Part shown: piece by piece, positions 33,145 to 43,634 of the stretch
Layout: every line of letters begins with the position of its first letter
How positions within the stretch are numbered: position 1 is the first letter of the stretch
From: Oscillospiraceae bacterium
Lineage (GTDB): Bacteria > Bacillota > Clostridia > Oscillospirales > Oscillospiraceae
Assembly (NCBI GenBank): GCA_017518225.1
Contig: JAFWVV010000026.1
Location: 1 to 64,000 of the forward strand
Direction: 5' to 3'
DNA: 64,000 nucleotides
The notes under the pieces: generated by a model
What the model saw: only the letters and a program-made list of their open reading frames with translations
The model's database searches: none
What the model was told of the DNA's origin: nothing
Program-made: the position numbers and the translations under genes

Positions 33145-35982
33145 ATGAGGTTCGTTATGCACGAGAGCATTTTTATAAAAGGCGCGAGAGAAAACAATTT
33201 GAAGAATATCGACGTGGAAATTCCGCGGGACAAGCTTGTGGTGATTACCGGCTTGTCTGGAAGCGGAAAGTCCAGCCTTGCTTTTGACACGATTTATGCC
33301 GAAGGTCAACGGCGCTACGTTGAAAGTCTGAGCGCCTATGCGCGGATGTTTTTGGGGCAGATGGATAAGCCGGACGTGGACTATATTGAGGGCTTGTCTC
33401 CGGCAATCTCCATTGATCAGAAAACCACCTCCAAAAACCCGCGCTCTACGGTTGGCACGGTTACGGAGATATACGACTACCTGCGTCTGCTCTGGGCGCG
33501 CATCGGTGTGCCGCACTGTCCGAACTGCGGCAAGGAGATTCGCCGTCAGAGCATCGACCAGATTGTCGATCAGATCCTGTCGCTGCCGTCGGGGACGAAA
33601 ATCCAGATTCTGGCGCCCGTGGTGCGTGGTCGCAAGGGCGAACATAGCAAGGTGTTTGAGGATGCCAGAAAGTCTGGATACGTCCGTGTGCGCGTTGACG
33701 GGATTCTCTACGAACTGACAGAGGATATCCGTCTGGAAAAAAATAAAAAGCATAATATTGAGATTTTGGTTGACCGCCTTGTCGTCAAACCGGAGATCAA
33801 TCGACGTCTGACTGATTCTGCGGAAACCGCGCTTGCTCTGGCAGATGGCATATTATCTGTGGACTTGCCGGACGAAGATCGGACGCTCAGCTTTTCACAA
33901 AACTATGCCTGCGACGACTGCGGCGTCTCCATAGAAGAACTGGCACCGCGCATGTTTTCATTCAACAATCCCTATGGCGCCTGCCCAAAGTGTACGGGTC
34001 TCGGGATTCAGATGCAGGTTGATCCCGCATTGATCGTCCCCAACCGGCATTTGAGTTTGATGGATGGCGCGATTGCTGCCAGCGGTTGGGGGAATATCAA
34101 GGGCGATTCTATCTCACGCATGTATTTTGACGCTTTGGCCAAGCGCTATCATTTTAAGCTTAACGAGCCCATCTGTAACTTTTCGGCTGAGGCGATGGAC
34201 GCCATTTTGTATGGAACCAAGGGCGAGCCTTTGCAGCTTCGTTACGAGAAAAACGAGGGTTTTGGGGTGATCAAGCGCCCCTTTGAGGGGATCATCCCCA
34301 ATTTGGAGCGCCGGTACCGCGAGACGCAGAGCCCGGGAATGCGCGCGGATATCGAGGAGTGCATGTCGGAAACGCCCTGTCCGGAATGCGGTGGGCGCCG
34401 TTTGAAGAAAGCGGCTCTGGCGGTCACGGTCGGCGGCTTGAGCATTGCGGATTTTACCGCTCTTTCGGTCAACGACGCGCTGCGCTTTGTGGATGAGCTG
34501 TCGCTGACAGAGAAGGAACAGATGATCGCGGCTCAGATTTTGAAAGAAATCAAAAGTCGTCTCGGCTTTTTGACGAGCGTTGGACTCGGCTACCTGAACC
34601 TGTCACGCGCAGCGGCAACGCTGTCGGGCGGAGAGAGTCAGCGCATTCGTCTGGCGACGCAAATTGGCTCGAGCCTGATGGGCGTACTGTATATTTTGGA
34701 CGAGCCGAGTATCGGCTTGCACCAGCGAGATAACGGCAAGCTGCTTGATACGCTCAAGAGCCTGCGCGATCTTGGAAATACCTTGATCGTTGTCGAGCAC
34801 GATGAAGAGACGATGCGCGAGGCGGATTATATCATCGATATTGGTCCGGGCGCCGGGGCAAACGGCGGCCGGGTTGTCTGTGCGGGCAGCGTAGAGGATA
34901 TCTGCCGCTGTGAAGCGTCCATGACCGGGCAATATATGAGCGGCAAGCGCCTGATTCCTGTTCCATCTGTGCGCAGAAAGGGGAGCGGCAAGTTCCTGCG
35001 TGTAAAAAAGGCGTCGGAAAACAATTTGAAAGAGATCGACGTCGATTTTCCGCTGGGAACGATGATCTGTGTGACGGGTGTGTCGGGCAGCGGCAAGTCT
35101 TCGCTGGTCAATGAGGTGCTGTACAAGACGCTGGCTGCTGAAAAGAATCATGCAAAGCTGCGCGCCGGCAAATGCGAGGCTGTGGACGGACTGGAGTTTG
35201 TTGATAAGGTGATCGCGCTGGATCAAAGTCCGATCGGGCGTACGCCTCGCTCCAACCCGGCCACCTATACCGGCGTATTCAACGATATTCGCGATCTGTT
35301 CGCTTCTACCCAGGATGCGAGACTGCGCGGTTACGGACAGGGAAGATTCTCTTTCAACGTCAAGGGCGGGCGCTGTGAGGCCTGCTCCGGCGACGGTCTG
35401 CTGAAAATTGAGATGCATTTTCTGCCGGATGTGTACGTGCCTTGCGACGTGTGCAAGGGCAAGCGCTACAACCGTGAGACTCTGGAGGTCAAATACAAGG
35501 GCAAAAATATCGCGGACGTGCTGGATATGACGGTGGAAGAGGCCTGCGCCTTTTTTGAAAACCAGCCGAAGATCCGCCATAAGATTGAGACGCTGATGGA
35601 CGTCGGTTTAGGCTACGTCAAGCTTGGACAGTCGAGCACGACGCTCTCCGGCGGCGAGGCGCAGCGCGTCAAGCTTGCGACCGAGCTGTCGCGCCGCAGT
35701 ACCGGATCAACGGTCTACGTGCTGGACGAGCCGACAACGGGCCTGCACGTCGCGGATGTGCACAGGCTGATTACGATTCTGGATCGCCTCGTGGAAGAGG
35801 GAAACACCGTGATCGTGATTGAGCATAATCTCGACGTGATCAAGGCGGCGGATCATATTATCGATCTCGGGCCGGAGGGCGGCGACGAGGGGGGCGAACT
35901 GGTATTCTGCGGAACGCCGGAGGATTGTGCCCTTTGCGAACAGAGCTATACAGGACAGTATTTGAAACGAATCCTGAAATGA
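33145..35982 (+). CDS. uvrA: Excinuclease ABC subunit A
   Basis: A 945-residue DNA-damage recognition ATPase of nucleotide excision repair. Two ABC ATPase modules: first Walker [15 protein letters not shown] and signature [14 protein letters not shown]; second Walker [17 protein letters not shown] and signature [15 protein letters not shown]. Zinc modules are visible as CPNCGK, CDDC...CPKC, CPECGG and CEACSGDG...[10 protein letters not shown]. Length matches the family. The start at 33145 follows GAGGACGG; ATG 33157 is an alternative. UvrB and UvrC are not in the window. Its stop overlaps the region before recD2. Confidence 0.96.
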   Translation: MRFVMHESIFIKGARENNLKNIDVEIPRDKLVVITGLSGSGKSSLAFDTIYAEGQRRYVESLSAYARMFLGQMDKPDVDYIEGLSPAISIDQKTTSKNPRSTVGTVTEIYDYLRLLWARIGVPHCPNCGKEIRRQSIDQIVDQILSLPSGTKIQILAPVVRGRKGEHSKVFEDARKSGYVRVRVDGILYELTEDIRLEKNKKHNIEILVDRLVVKPEINRRLTDSAETALALADGILSVDLPDEDRTLSFSQNYACDDCGVSIEELAPRMFSFNNPYGACPKCTGLGIQMQVDPALIVPNRHLSLMDGAIAASGWGNIKGDSISRMYFDALAKRYHFKLNEPICNFSAEAMDAILYGTKGEPLQLRYEKNEGFGVIKRPFEGIIPNLERRYRETQSPGMRADIEECMSETPCPECGGRRLKKAALAVTVGGLSIADFTALSVNDALRFVDELSLTEKEQMIAAQILKEIKSRLGFLTSVGLGYLNLSRAAATLSGGESQRIRLATQIGSSLMGVLYILDEPSIGLHQRDNGKLLDTLKSLRDLGNTLIVVEHDEETMREADYIIDIGPGAGANGGRVVCAGSVEDICRCEASMTGQYMSGKRLIPVPSVRRKGSGKFLRVKKASENNLKEIDVDFPLGTMICVTGVSGSGKSSLVNEVLYKTLAAEKNHAKLRAGKCEAVDGLEFVDKVIALDQSPIGRTPRSNPATYTGVFNDIRDLFASTQDARLRGYGQGRFSFNVKGGRCEACSGDGLLKIEMHFLPDVYVPCDVCKGKRYNRETLEVKYKGKNIADVLDMTVEEACAFFENQPKIRHKIETLMDVGLGYVKLGQSSTTLSGGEAQRVKLATELSRRSTGSTVYVLDEPTTGLHVADVHRLITILDRLVEEGNTVIVIEHNLDVIKAADHIIDLGPEGGDEGGELVFCGTPEDCALCEQSYTGQYLKRILK

Positions 35983-35993
35983 TGGGAGAAAGC

Positions 35994-38219
35994 ATGGATC
36001 AGGACAACGAGCTGATCGAATTGACAGGAAGTGTCAGCGCGGTCATTTTCAAAAATGAAGATAACGGATATACGGTGCTGCGTCTGTCTGCCTCTGAGGA
36101 CGATGAGGTCACGGTTGTCGGCTGCATTCCCTTTGCGGCCGTTGGTGAAAGTATGATCATCAGCGGCGTCTGGACGACGCACTCTGTGCACGGCAGACAG
36201 TTTAAGGCGGAGTTTTCCCAGCGCATCATGCCGGATACCGAGCATGCGATCTATTCTTTTCTTGCCAATGGCGCGATTAAAGGGATCGGGCCGGCGATGG
36301 CATCGCTGATCGTGCACGCCTTCGGCACGAAAACGATGGACGTTTTGGAAAATCATCCGGATAAGCTGGCTGAACTTCGAGGAATCAGCCTTGGCAAAGC
36401 AAAGCAGATTTCCCAGGAATTTCGCCGTCAGGCGGCGATGCGCCGTTTGATGGAGTTTATATGCTCTTTTGGGCTGCGCCCGGTTCTTGCCATGCGTGTC
36501 TACCGTTATTATGGCGATCAAGGACTGGAGCTGCTGCGCGAAAACCCCTATCTGCTGGCAAGCTCTCACATCGGAGGAAGCTTTGCCGAGGCGGATTTGA
36601 TGGCACAGGAGATCGGAATGGATGCGGCCAGCCCGCAGAGGATCCATGCGGCCGTGCTTTTTGAGCTGAAACATAATCTGGGGAATGGGCATTGTTTCAT
36701 TCCCAGGGAAAAACTTGCGGCTGTTACCGCACAGTTGATTGGCGTGGAGCCTGAGCTGGCCCAGCAAAGCATTGAGCAGCTGAACGAGTCCGGCCAGCTT
36801 GTACAGGAGCGAATTGCCGGCGTCGAAGCCTGTTATCTGCCGGAGCTGTATGAGGCGGAGACTCGCGCAGCGGAGCGTTTAGCTGCGCTCGCGCAGTCCC
36901 GATGCCGGGAAACGCTTCGCCTTGACGCCGTACTGGAAACCTTGGAAAAAGAGCAGAAGATTCGCTATGCGCCGCTTCAGCGCCGCGTGCTGGAGTTGGC
37001 GCTGGATCACCGCCTTGTCGTGTTAACCGGCGGACCCGGAACGGGGAAAACAACCTCCGTGCGGGCGATCCTCGCGATGTATGAGCGTCTTGGTTTGAAA
37101 ACGCTGCTCGCCGCACCGACAGGACGCGCGGCCAAGCGTATGTCCGAGCTTACCGGGCACGAGGCGATCACGATCCACCGTCTGCTCGGCGCCAAGTTTT
37201 CCGAGGACGGAGAACATGTCATTTTTTCAAAAAATGAAAACGATTTGCTTGAATGCGACGCATTGATTCTGGATGAATGCAGCATGGTAGACATTTTGCT
37301 GATGCGTGCTTTGATTGATGCGCTGCCGCTAAGCGCAAGGCTTGTGATGGTCGGAGACGCCGATCAGCTTCCGTCTGTCGGGCCGGGGAACGTGTTTTCC
37401 GCAATTATCCGCAGCGGCGTCGTACCGATGGTACGGCTGGAGGAGATTTTTCGTCAAAAGGGGAGCAGCCGGATTGTTCAAAACGCCCACATGATCAACC
37501 GGGGCGAGCATCCGAGACTGTCGGAGAATACCGGAGATTTCTTCTGTCTCAAGCGGATGCAGGCAGCCGGCAGCGTTGATACGATCTGTGAACTGCTTGC
37601 CAAACGCCTGCCGGAGAAGATGCAGATCCCATGCGAGGAGATTCAGGTGCTCTCGCCCACAAGAAAGGGAGAGCTGGGAACAATCAACCTGAATGTTCAG
37701 CTGCAAAAAGCGATTAATCCCGCTGCGCCGGATAAGAGAGAAAAGAATTATGGAGAGCTGGTGTTCCGCGAAGGTGACCGCGTGATGCAGATACGGAACA
37801 ATTATGACGCGCTTTGGCAGAGTGCCGACCGTAAAATCAACGGCGTCGGTGTGTTTAACGGAGACATCGGACGCATTTTGCAGATCGATCACGCAATGGA
37901 GCAGATGACGGTGGATTTTGACGGCAGGATTATCTCCTATGGCTTTGACGCGCTGATGGAGTTGGAGCACGCTTGGGCAATCACCGTCCACAAGGCGCAG
38001 GGAAACGAGTATCGGGCGTGTATTTTGGCCTTAAGCCCCAGCAGTCAGATGCTTATGACGAGAGACGTTCTGTATACGGCCGTAACACGCGCGAAGGAAC
38101 TGATGATTTTGGTCGGCGATGAGCAGACGGCCTATCAAATGATAGACAATTCCCGTCAATCCAAGCGATACGCGGCATTTCGCGTTCGATTGAGGAATCT
38201 GTGTGGAGTAGACGTATGA
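35994..38219 (+). CDS. recD2: RecD2-type 5'-3' DNA helicase
   Basis: A superfamily 1B helicase of about 741 residues, the RecBCD-independent RecD2 form involved in mismatch repair and fork maintenance. The long N-terminal domain has an OB-like start and a helix-hairpin-helix region (IKGIGPAMASLIVHAFG, LRGISLGKAKQIS). Walker A is GGPGTGKTTSVRAI, motif II LILDECSMVD, motif III GDADQLPSVGPGNV, and the C-terminal motif is AWAITVHKAQGNEY with AVTRAKELMI. ATG 35994 is preferred (GGGAGAAAG just before); upstream ATGs at 35979/35982 overlap the uvrA stop. It overlaps comFC by four bases. Confidence 0.93.
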   Translation: MDQDNELIELTGSVSAVIFKNEDNGYTVLRLSASEDDEVTVVGCIPFAAVGESMIISGVWTTHSVHGRQFKAEFSQRIMPDTEHAIYSFLANGAIKGIGPAMASLIVHAFGTKTMDVLENHPDKLAELRGISLGKAKQISQEFRRQAAMRRLMEFICSFGLRPVLAMRVYRYYGDQGLELLRENPYLLASSHIGGSFAEADLMAQEIGMDAASPQRIHAAVLFELKHNLGNGHCFIPREKLAAVTAQLIGVEPELAQQSIEQLNESGQLVQERIAGVEACYLPELYEAETRAAERLAALAQSRCRETLRLDAVLETLEKEQKIRYAPLQRRVLELALDHRLVVLTGGPGTGKTTSVRAILAMYERLGLKTLLAAPTGRAAKRMSELTGHEAITIHRLLGAKFSEDGEHVIFSKNENDLLECDALILDECSMVDILLMRALIDALPLSARLVMVGDADQLPSVGPGNVFSAIIRSGVVPMVRLEEIFRQKGSSRIVQNAHMINRGEHPRLSENTGDFFCLKRMQAAGSVDTICELLAKRLPEKMQIPCEEIQVLSPTRKGELGTINLNVQLQKAINPAAPDKREKNYGELVFREGDRVMQIRNNYDALWQSADRKINGVGVFNGDIGRILQIDHAMEQMTVDFDGRIISYGFDALMELEHAWAITVHKAQGNEYRACILALSPSSQMLMTRDVLYTAVTRAKELMILVGDEQTAYQMIDNSRQSKRYAAFRVRLRNLCGVDV

Positions 38220-38875
38220 AGCTGTTGGATGCGCTTTTAGATTTGCTGTATCCGCCTCGCTGCACTTTTTGCCATCGGATGCTGCGCAACGGTCATGCGC
38301 CGGTATGCGAAAAGTGTCTGCTGGCCTTGCCGTATACGGGACCGCTTGCTCGCCGGGAAAAGATTGCACATCTGGATGCGTGCTACGCGCCCCTGTTTTA
38401 TGAAAAAGACGTCAGGGAATCTTTGCTTCGGTTTAAATTTGATGGTCTGACAGGATATGCTGGCGTATACGCAGGTTTTATGCTAAAATGTATTGACGAA
38501 AACGGAATTTCCTGCGATAGTATAGCTTGGGTTCCGGTCAGCAGAAAGAAGCTTCGTTCACGCGGATATGACCAGGCGCAGCTGCTTGCACAGGAACTTG
38601 CCGTTCGGATGGGACTGCCTTGCCGGAAAATGCTGGTCAAAAACCGGGAAAACCGTCAGCAGTCCTTGCTTGCCAATGCAGCAGAACGCCGGGCGAACGT
38701 CAAGGGCGTGTATGACTGCCCGTCGCCGGAAATTGTGCAAGGAAAGCATATCCTGCTCGTGGATGACATCGTAACATCCGGGGCAACCTTGAGCGAGTGC
38801 GCCAGAATACTTCGGCAAAACGGAGCACTGTCCGTGACGGCGATTGCTGTGGCGTGCGCGAAAGATGGAAAATAG
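38216..38875 (+). CDS. comFC: ComFC-like phosphoribosyltransferase-fold protein
   Basis: A 219-residue competence-type protein. The N-terminal zinc motif is CTFC...CEKC (about residues 16-43), and the phosphoribosyltransferase signature is ILLVDDIVTSGATL near the C-terminus, with VPVSRKKLRSRGYDQAQLLA before it. ComFC is required for DNA transformation in Firmicutes and works with ComFA. No comFA is adjacent. The start overlaps the recD2 stop (ATGA) and follows GGAGT. With ComEC at 20 kb this suggests a competence machinery. Confidence 0.9.
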   Translation: MKLLDALLDLLYPPRCTFCHRMLRNGHAPVCEKCLLALPYTGPLARREKIAHLDACYAPLFYEKDVRESLLRFKFDGLTGYAGVYAGFMLKCIDENGISCDSIAWVPVSRKKLRSRGYDQAQLLAQELAVRMGLPCRKMLVKNRENRQQSLLANAAERRANVKGVYDCPSPEIVQGKHILLVDDIVTSGATLSECARILRQNGALSVTAIAVACAKDGK

Positions 38876-38920
38876 CAATGCTATTATTGTCCGATAAGAG
38901 ATAAATAAGAGGTGCAGAAT

Positions 38921-39955
38921 ATGAAATTTAGCATTTTTGAGAAAGACATCGCTATCGATATGGGTACGACATCGACGGTCGTTTTTGCACAGGGAAGCGG
39001 CGTTGTTTTGCGTGAGCCTACAGTCGTTGCGGTTGACAAATATAACGGCAGAATTCTTAAGGTCGGACAGGAAGCGCAAAAAATGCTTGGTCGTACCCCT
39101 GCCAATATTGTTGCGCTTCATCCTGTGGAATACGGCGTAATCTCTGATTACGATATGACGGCGCAGATGATCCGGGAATTGATCGGCCGGATTACGTCAG
39201 TCAGCCTGTTCAAGCCCTGCGTTTTGGCTTGTGTACCGAGCAGCATTTCCGGCGTTGAGGAGCGCGCGATGATCGACGCCGCCATTGAGGCGGGCGCGCG
39301 GAAGGTTTATTTGATCGAAACCGCTGTGGCGACGGCGATGGGCGCCGGCATTGATATTTCCAAAGCCAACGGACATATGATCATTGATATCGGCGGCGGA
39401 ACCACGGAGGTTGCGATCATTTCGGCAGGCGGCGTCGTTGCGTGCGAATCGATTAAGGTTGCGGGCTCGAGCTTTGACGAGGCAATTGTGCGTTATGTGC
39501 GGCATAAGCACAAGGTTTTGGTCGGTCTCGGCGCAGCGGAAGAGGTGAAGCGCAGCATCGGCTGTGTCATTCAGCGTCCGGATGTCGGCGCGGAAGAACT
39601 CAAGGGGCGCAGTCTGACCACCGGTTTGCCTCAGACCGTGTCAATCACGTCCAACGAGATGATCGAGGCTTTCGTTGAGCCGATGAATCAGATCCTGGAC
39701 GCCATCCATACTGTGCTTGAGCGCACGCCCCCGCAGTTGGTTGGAGATTTGGAAACCAACGGCATCGTAATGTCCGGCGGCGGCAGCCTGATCTACGGCA
39801 TTGATCGGCTGATCGAGCGCAGCACGGGAATCCGCACAAACGTGGTCGAAGATCCTATCGCCTGCGCAGCCTTTGGCGCAGGACGCCTGCTCAGCCGCTT
39901 GGATGACATGCAGGATGGTATGATGAACTACGCCAGAAAAAGACAGTTGAAATAA
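38921..39955 (+). CDS. mreB: MreB/Mbl-family actin-like cell-shape protein
   Basis: A 344-residue bacterial actin directing cell-wall elongation. It has the phosphate-1 loop DIAIDMGTTSTVVF, DNA-K-like EPTVVAVDK, phosphate-2 loop IIDIGGGTTEVAII and the adenosine motif MSGGGSLIYGIDRL. The length fits MreB/Mbl. MreC and MreD genes are absent, which is more like Mbl or MreBH loci, so the paralogue is uncertain. ATG 38921 follows AGAGGTG. It is followed by ispD in the same direction. Confidence 0.9.
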   Translation: MKFSIFEKDIAIDMGTTSTVVFAQGSGVVLREPTVVAVDKYNGRILKVGQEAQKMLGRTPANIVALHPVEYGVISDYDMTAQMIRELIGRITSVSLFKPCVLACVPSSISGVEERAMIDAAIEAGARKVYLIETAVATAMGAGIDISKANGHMIIDIGGGTTEVAIISAGGVVACESIKVAGSSFDEAIVRYVRHKHKVLVGLGAAEEVKRSIGCVIQRPDVGAEELKGRSLTTGLPQTVSITSNEMIEAFVEPMNQILDAIHTVLERTPPQLVGDLETNGIVMSGGGSLIYGIDRLIERSTGIRTNVVEDPIACAAFGAGRLLSRLDDMQDGMMNYARKRQLK

Positions 39956-39977
39956 TGGACACTGGAGCGTGAATCTT

Positions 39978-40715
39978 GTGAATATTCTCCGCTTATTCAG
40001 CAGAAAGGACAAGGGGCAAAAGCAGCCGCACTGCTCGGCTGTCATCGTCGCTGCTGGCAGCTCTCGGCGTATGGGAAGCGACAAACTGAAAATGATGCTG
40101 GGCGACAGACCTGTTCTGGTCAGAACACTGCAGGTTTTCGAAGCTTCACCGCTGGTGGATGAAATCCTTGTGGTGACACGCGAGGACAAGCTGGAAGAAA
40201 CGGCGGCGCTATGCAGGCAGTACGGGATCAGTAAAGTCAGCCGGGTGTTGTGCGGCGGAAAAACCAGGGCGGAATCAGCGCTTGCCGGCGTATCTGAAGT
40301 GTCCCCAAAAGCCCGCCTGATTGCCATCCATGACGGCGCGCGTCCGCTGCTCAGTCAGCAATTGCTGCAGCGCTGCGTTTGCACCGCGGCTGAACACCTT
40401 GCCGCGGCGCCTGCTTTGCCGAATACGGATACCTTAAAAGCCGTGGATAGTGAAGGGAAAATGATCGGCACAATTGACAGAGACAGCAGTTTCCGCGTAC
40501 AGACACCGCAGGTTTTTCAGGCGGAACTGATCAAGGCGGCATTGACAAGAGCTGTGGAAAAGCAACTGCCAATCACGGATGACTGTTCGGCGCTTGAGCT
40601 GCTGGGGGTGCGTGCGATGACTGTGGAAGGCGAAGAGGATAATTTGAAAATTACCACAGAACGCGATTTGACCTTTGCAGCGCAGATTTTGCGAGACCGG
40701 GGAGAAAGTCTATGA
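39978..40715 (+). CDS. ispD: 2-C-methyl-D-erythritol 4-phosphate cytidylyltransferase
   Basis: A 245-residue enzyme making CDP-methylerythritol in the non-mevalonate isoprenoid pathway. The N-terminal CTP-binding motif is [15 protein letters not shown], then [16 protein letters not shown] and [12 protein letters not shown] 39978 is chosen because GGAG (39964-39967) sits about ten bases upstream; GTG 39969 is too close. An extra basic N-terminus of about 15 residues precedes the fold. It overlaps ispF by four bases. Confidence 0.93.
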   Translation: MNILRLFSRKDKGQKQPHCSAVIVAAGSSRRMGSDKLKMMLGDRPVLVRTLQVFEASPLVDEILVVTREDKLEETAALCRQYGISKVSRVLCGGKTRAESALAGVSEVSPKARLIAIHDGARPLLSQQLLQRCVCTAAEHLAAAPALPNTDTLKAVDSEGKMIGTIDRDSSFRVQTPQVFQAELIKAALTRAVEKQLPITDDCSALELLGVRAMTVEGEEDNLKITTERDLTFAAQILRDRGESL

Positions 40716-41185
40716 GAATCGGTCACGGTTACGACGTACATCGGCTTGTTGTTGGACGCAAACTGATTCTCGGCGGCGTGGAGATCCCTTTTGAAAAAGG
40801 ACTTCTGGGACATTCTGATGCGGACGTGTTGCTGCATGCGCTGATGGATGCGCTGCTGGGGGCGGCTGCGCTCGGCGATATCGGCGCACATTTTCCGGAC
40901 AAGGATCCCGCCTATGCCGGAGCGGACAGCCTGCAGCTGCTTCAGCAGGTTTTTTCCCTGCTGAACGAGAGAGGCTTTCGCATTGGAAACGTGGATTGTA
41001 CCATTCTGGCCCAAGCGCCGCGCCTGTCGGCCTATATTCCGGAAATGCGCCAAAAGATCGCAGCGGCGCTTCAACTCGAGCCGGAGAAAGTCAGCGTCAA
41101 GGCAACGACGGAGGAAGGGCTTGGTTTTACGGGAGAAGGGCTTGGCATGGCAGCGCATGCTGTGGTGCTGCTGGAAGATCGCTGA
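40712..41185 (+). CDS. ispF: 2-C-methyl-D-erythritol 2,4-cyclodiphosphate synthase
   Basis: A 157-residue zinc enzyme, the next-but-one step after IspD. It has [11 protein letters not shown] (zinc Asp and His), [27 protein letters not shown] and the C-terminal [18 protein letters not shown]. Length and all motifs are complete. Coupled to ispD by an ATGA overlap. Confidence 0.97.
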   Translation: MRIGHGYDVHRLVVGRKLILGGVEIPFEKGLLGHSDADVLLHALMDALLGAAALGDIGAHFPDKDPAYAGADSLQLLQQVFSLLNERGFRIGNVDCTILAQAPRLSAYIPEMRQKIAAALQLEPEKVSVKATTEEGLGFTGEGLGMAAHAVVLLEDR

Positions 41186-41249
41186 TAGTTGCAGATCGCC
41201 GCTGCCGGCATACAATGGAGTGAGCATGCGATCATAACGCTGCGTATCA

Positions 41250-41284
41250 AACGCAGAGCGTGAATAGCGCTCTGCGTTTTTCTA
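41250..41284 (+). terminator. Intrinsic terminator of mreB-ispDF, with competing upstream stem
   Basis: AACGCAGAGCG (41250-41260) pairs with CGCTCTGCGTT (41268-41278) around TGAATAG, followed by TTTTCT. The left arm can instead pair with CTGCGT (41240-41245), the typical geometry of an attenuator. Confidence 0.75.
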
Positions 41285-41304
41285 TTATGGGGGAGAGCTA
41301 TTGT

Positions 41305-41559
41305 ATGGAAAAATACCTGATCATGTGTCGTTCTTTGACACACGCGCAGCGCTGTCAGCGTCTGCTGGAGCAGAGCGGAATCATATCTTCTGTCATCAAA
41401 GCGCCTGCCGGTCTGACGCAAAAGGGCTGCGGCTATAGCCTCGTGTTGCGACGGCATATCAAAGATGCGCTGCGCGTTTTGCGGGAGCGAAATCTTTTGA
41501 CCGGAAAGGTGTACCAATGGGACGGAACCCAATGGAGGGAAGAATATGATCTATCTTGA
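41305..41559 (+). CDS. DUF3343 protein (putative Se/S carrier-like)
   Basis: An 84-residue protein of the DUF3343 type. The N-terminal half has a CxxCxxC-less pattern MCRSLTHAQRCQRLLEQSGI and KAPAGLTQKGCGYSLVL; Cys residues at about 8, 17 and 43 are the likely carrier sites. ATG 41305 follows GGGGGAGAG. It overlaps the cysteine desulfurase-like gene by 14 bases. Pairing with a class V aminotransferase is a known theme for DUF3343 and is consistent with sulfur or selenium transfer. Confidence 0.75.
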   Translation: MEKYLIMCRSLTHAQRCQRLLEQSGIISSVIKAPAGLTQKGCGYSLVLRRHIKDALRVLRERNLLTGKVYQWDGTQWREEYDLS

Positions 41560-42655
41560 CAGCGCGGCGACCAGCTTCCTCAAGCCGCCGGCAGTTTACG
41601 GCGCTGTCGGCCGCGCCATGCTGCAAGCCTCAAGCCCTGGACGCGGCGGCTATCGCTCGGCCATGAAGGCGGCGGAGATCGTGTATCGCTGCCGTGAGGT
41701 GGCGGCCGAACTGTTCCACATGGATGACCCCTCGCGGGTGGTGTTTTGCTCCAATGCGACGCATGCGCTCAACATTGCCATACACTCTCTGGCCGCGCCC
41801 GGCAGACGGGTGCTGATTTCCGGCTTTGAACACAACGCCGTGACTCGTCCGCTTCTTGCATCCGGCGCGCAGATTCGTGTAGCAGGACGAAAAATGTTCG
41901 ATGAAGAGGATTTGATAAAGGATTTTCGTACAAAGATCGACGGCGCGGAATTGGTCGTATGCACGCACGTCTCCAACGTGTTTGGTTTTGTCCTTCCCAT
42001 CCGGGAAATTGCCGCGCTTTGCTTGGAACGAGGCGTTCCTTTTATCATTGATGCTTCTCAGTCGGCGGGGCTGCTGGACATTGATATGCCGGGGCTTGGC
42101 GCGGATTTTATTGCGATGCCGGGTCATAAGGGGCTGATGGGGCCGCAGGGGACAGGGCTGCTTCTATGCGCGCGTACGGGAACGCCACTGATACAGGGCG
42201 GCGCAGGTCTGGACAGCGCAAGCCCGACAATGCCGGAGGACTTACCGGAACATCTTGAGGCCGGTACGTTGAACGTGCCGGGAATTGCCGGGCTGCTGGA
42301 AGGCCTCCGATACGTTCGTCAGCGCGATCCGGCGACGCTTCTTGCACGGGAGGAAACGCTGCTGGGTGAGCTGCTTCGCGGTTTGCGTCCGCTCTCCGCG
42401 TACAAACTGTTTGAAAATCGAGGGGGAGGCCAGTGCGGGATTTTATCTCTGGTGTCTGATCGCATGGATTCGGAAACGCTGGCCATGCGATTAGACCAAC
42501 ATCATATTGCCGCACGCGCCGGACTGCACTGCGCGCCGCTTGCGCACGAGAGCGCCGGGACGAAGACGATGGGAACGCTTCGTCTGAGCCTGTCTCCGTT
42601 TCTGGAAGAGGAGCAGATTGAACGCGCGATAGAAGCACTGCGGAAGATAATATAA
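41546..42655 (+). CDS. Cysteine desulfurase-family class V aminotransferase (EF2568-like)
   Basis: A 369-residue PLP enzyme. The PLP lysine is in MPGHKGLMGPQGTG, the aspartate in FIIDASQSAGL, and the N-terminal YLDSAATSFLKPP is NifS-like. A catalytic-cysteine candidate is in ARAGLHCAPLAHE. The sequence resembles the EF2568 subfamily linked to selenium-dependent molybdenum hydroxylases rather than IscS/SufS. Sulfur or selenium mobilisation from cysteine or selenocysteine is therefore likely, handed to the DUF3343 partner. No selD or hydroxylase gene is in view. Confidence 0.85.
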   Translation: MIYLDSAATSFLKPPAVYGAVGRAMLQASSPGRGGYRSAMKAAEIVYRCREVAAELFHMDDPSRVVFCSNATHALNIAIHSLAAPGRRVLISGFEHNAVTRPLLASGAQIRVAGRKMFDEEDLIKDFRTKIDGAELVVCTHVSNVFGFVLPIREIAALCLERGVPFIIDASQSAGLLDIDMPGLGADFIAMPGHKGLMGPQGTGLLLCARTGTPLIQGGAGLDSASPTMPEDLPEHLEAGTLNVPGIAGLLEGLRYVRQRDPATLLAREETLLGELLRGLRPLSAYKLFENRGGGQCGILSLVSDRMDSETLAMRLDQHHIAARAGLHCAPLAHESAGTKTMGTLRLSLSPFLEEEQIERAIEALRKII

Positions 42656-42680
42656 AAAATAAAAAATTTACGAAATCTAT

Positions 42681-42709
42681 TTGCCTTTTTTTTCTTTTTG
42701 CTTTATAAT
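42681..42709 (+). promoter_or_regulatory. Promoter of cdaA-cdaR
   Basis: TTGCCT (42681-42686), a 17-base spacer and perfect TATAAT (42704-42709). The leader is about 55 bases. Confidence 0.8.
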
Positions 42710-42770
42710 AAAGTGATATCATGTCGGAGCAAAACGCTTTTATAAACAAAAGCGAAACGGAGAAAAAAGC

Positions 42771-43634
42771 ATGGAAGTTGTTCGCACGTTTTTAAACCAG
42801 GGTTTGAATATTTTGATGACCATGAAGCTCACGGACGCCATTGATATTCTGATTGTTGCGTTCCTGATCTATAAGGTCTTGTCCGTAATCCGCCGGACGA
42901 ACTCAAACAATCTGGCCAGAGGTCTTTTTATTTTACTGGCGGTATTTGTTTTGTCCGAATTGCTTGGGCTGCAAATGATGCGATATTTGCTTCGGCGAGC
43001 CTTTGAGCTCGGCCTGATTGCTCTCGTCATCTTGTTCCAGCCGGAGCTGCGCCGTCTGTTTGAGCGAGTTGGCAGCAGTTTTAGCTCCGGCAAAGAGATC
43101 TATGGCAGCGCGATCGAGTCTGCGGTCGCGCAGACGGTTTTGGCATGCACGGAGATGTCTAAAAGCAAAACCGGCGCTTTGATCATTTTTGAGAGAAAGA
43201 TTCAGCTTAGCGAAATCATGAGTACGGGAACGATTATAAACGCCGACGCCACGGCAGAGCTGATCAAGAATATTTTTTTCAACAAGGCGCCGCTTCATGA
43301 CGGTGCGCTGGTTTTGCGAGACGGAAGAATTGCGGCGGCCGGCTGTGTGTTACCCTTGACCAAAAGCAATAATCTGAGCAAGGAGTTGGGCATGCGCCAC
43401 CGGGCGGGTATTGGCTTGAGCGAAGTGTCAGACGCCGTCGTCGTGATCGTTTCGGAGGAATCCGGTTCGATCTCGGTTGCGTTCGAAGGGATGCTTAAAC
43501 GTCATCTCTCCGCGACTACGCTGGATAAAATCCTTCGCAGCGAGCTGATTTCCGAGGAAAGTGAATCGAAAAACAAGAGTCTGCTTTCGCGGCTCCGCCG
43601 TTTCTTTGTGAGGAAGAAGAATGAACAAGAATAA
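42771..43634 (+). CDS. cdaA: Diadenylate cyclase CdaA
   Basis: A 287-residue membrane c-di-AMP synthase. Three N-terminal hydrophobic segments (DILIVAFLIYKVLSVI, GLFILLAVFVLSELLGL, RRAFELGLIALVILF) are followed by the DAC domain with active-site HDGALVLRDGRI and MRHRAGIGLSEVSDAVV. c-di-AMP controls potassium uptake and cell-wall balance. CdaR overlaps by 14 bases. GlmM, the usual third gene, is missing here; an RseC-like gene follows cdaR. Confidence 0.95.
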   Translation: MEVVRTFLNQGLNILMTMKLTDAIDILIVAFLIYKVLSVIRRTNSNNLARGLFILLAVFVLSELLGLQMMRYLLRRAFELGLIALVILFQPELRRLFERVGSSFSSGKEIYGSAIESAVAQTVLACTEMSKSKTGALIIFERKIQLSEIMSTGTIINADATAELIKNIFFNKAPLHDGALVLRDGRIAAAGCVLPLTKSNNLSKELGMRHRAGIGLSEVSDAVVVIVSEESGSISVAFEGMLKRHLSATTLDKILRSELISEESESKNKSLLSRLRRFFVRKKNEQE

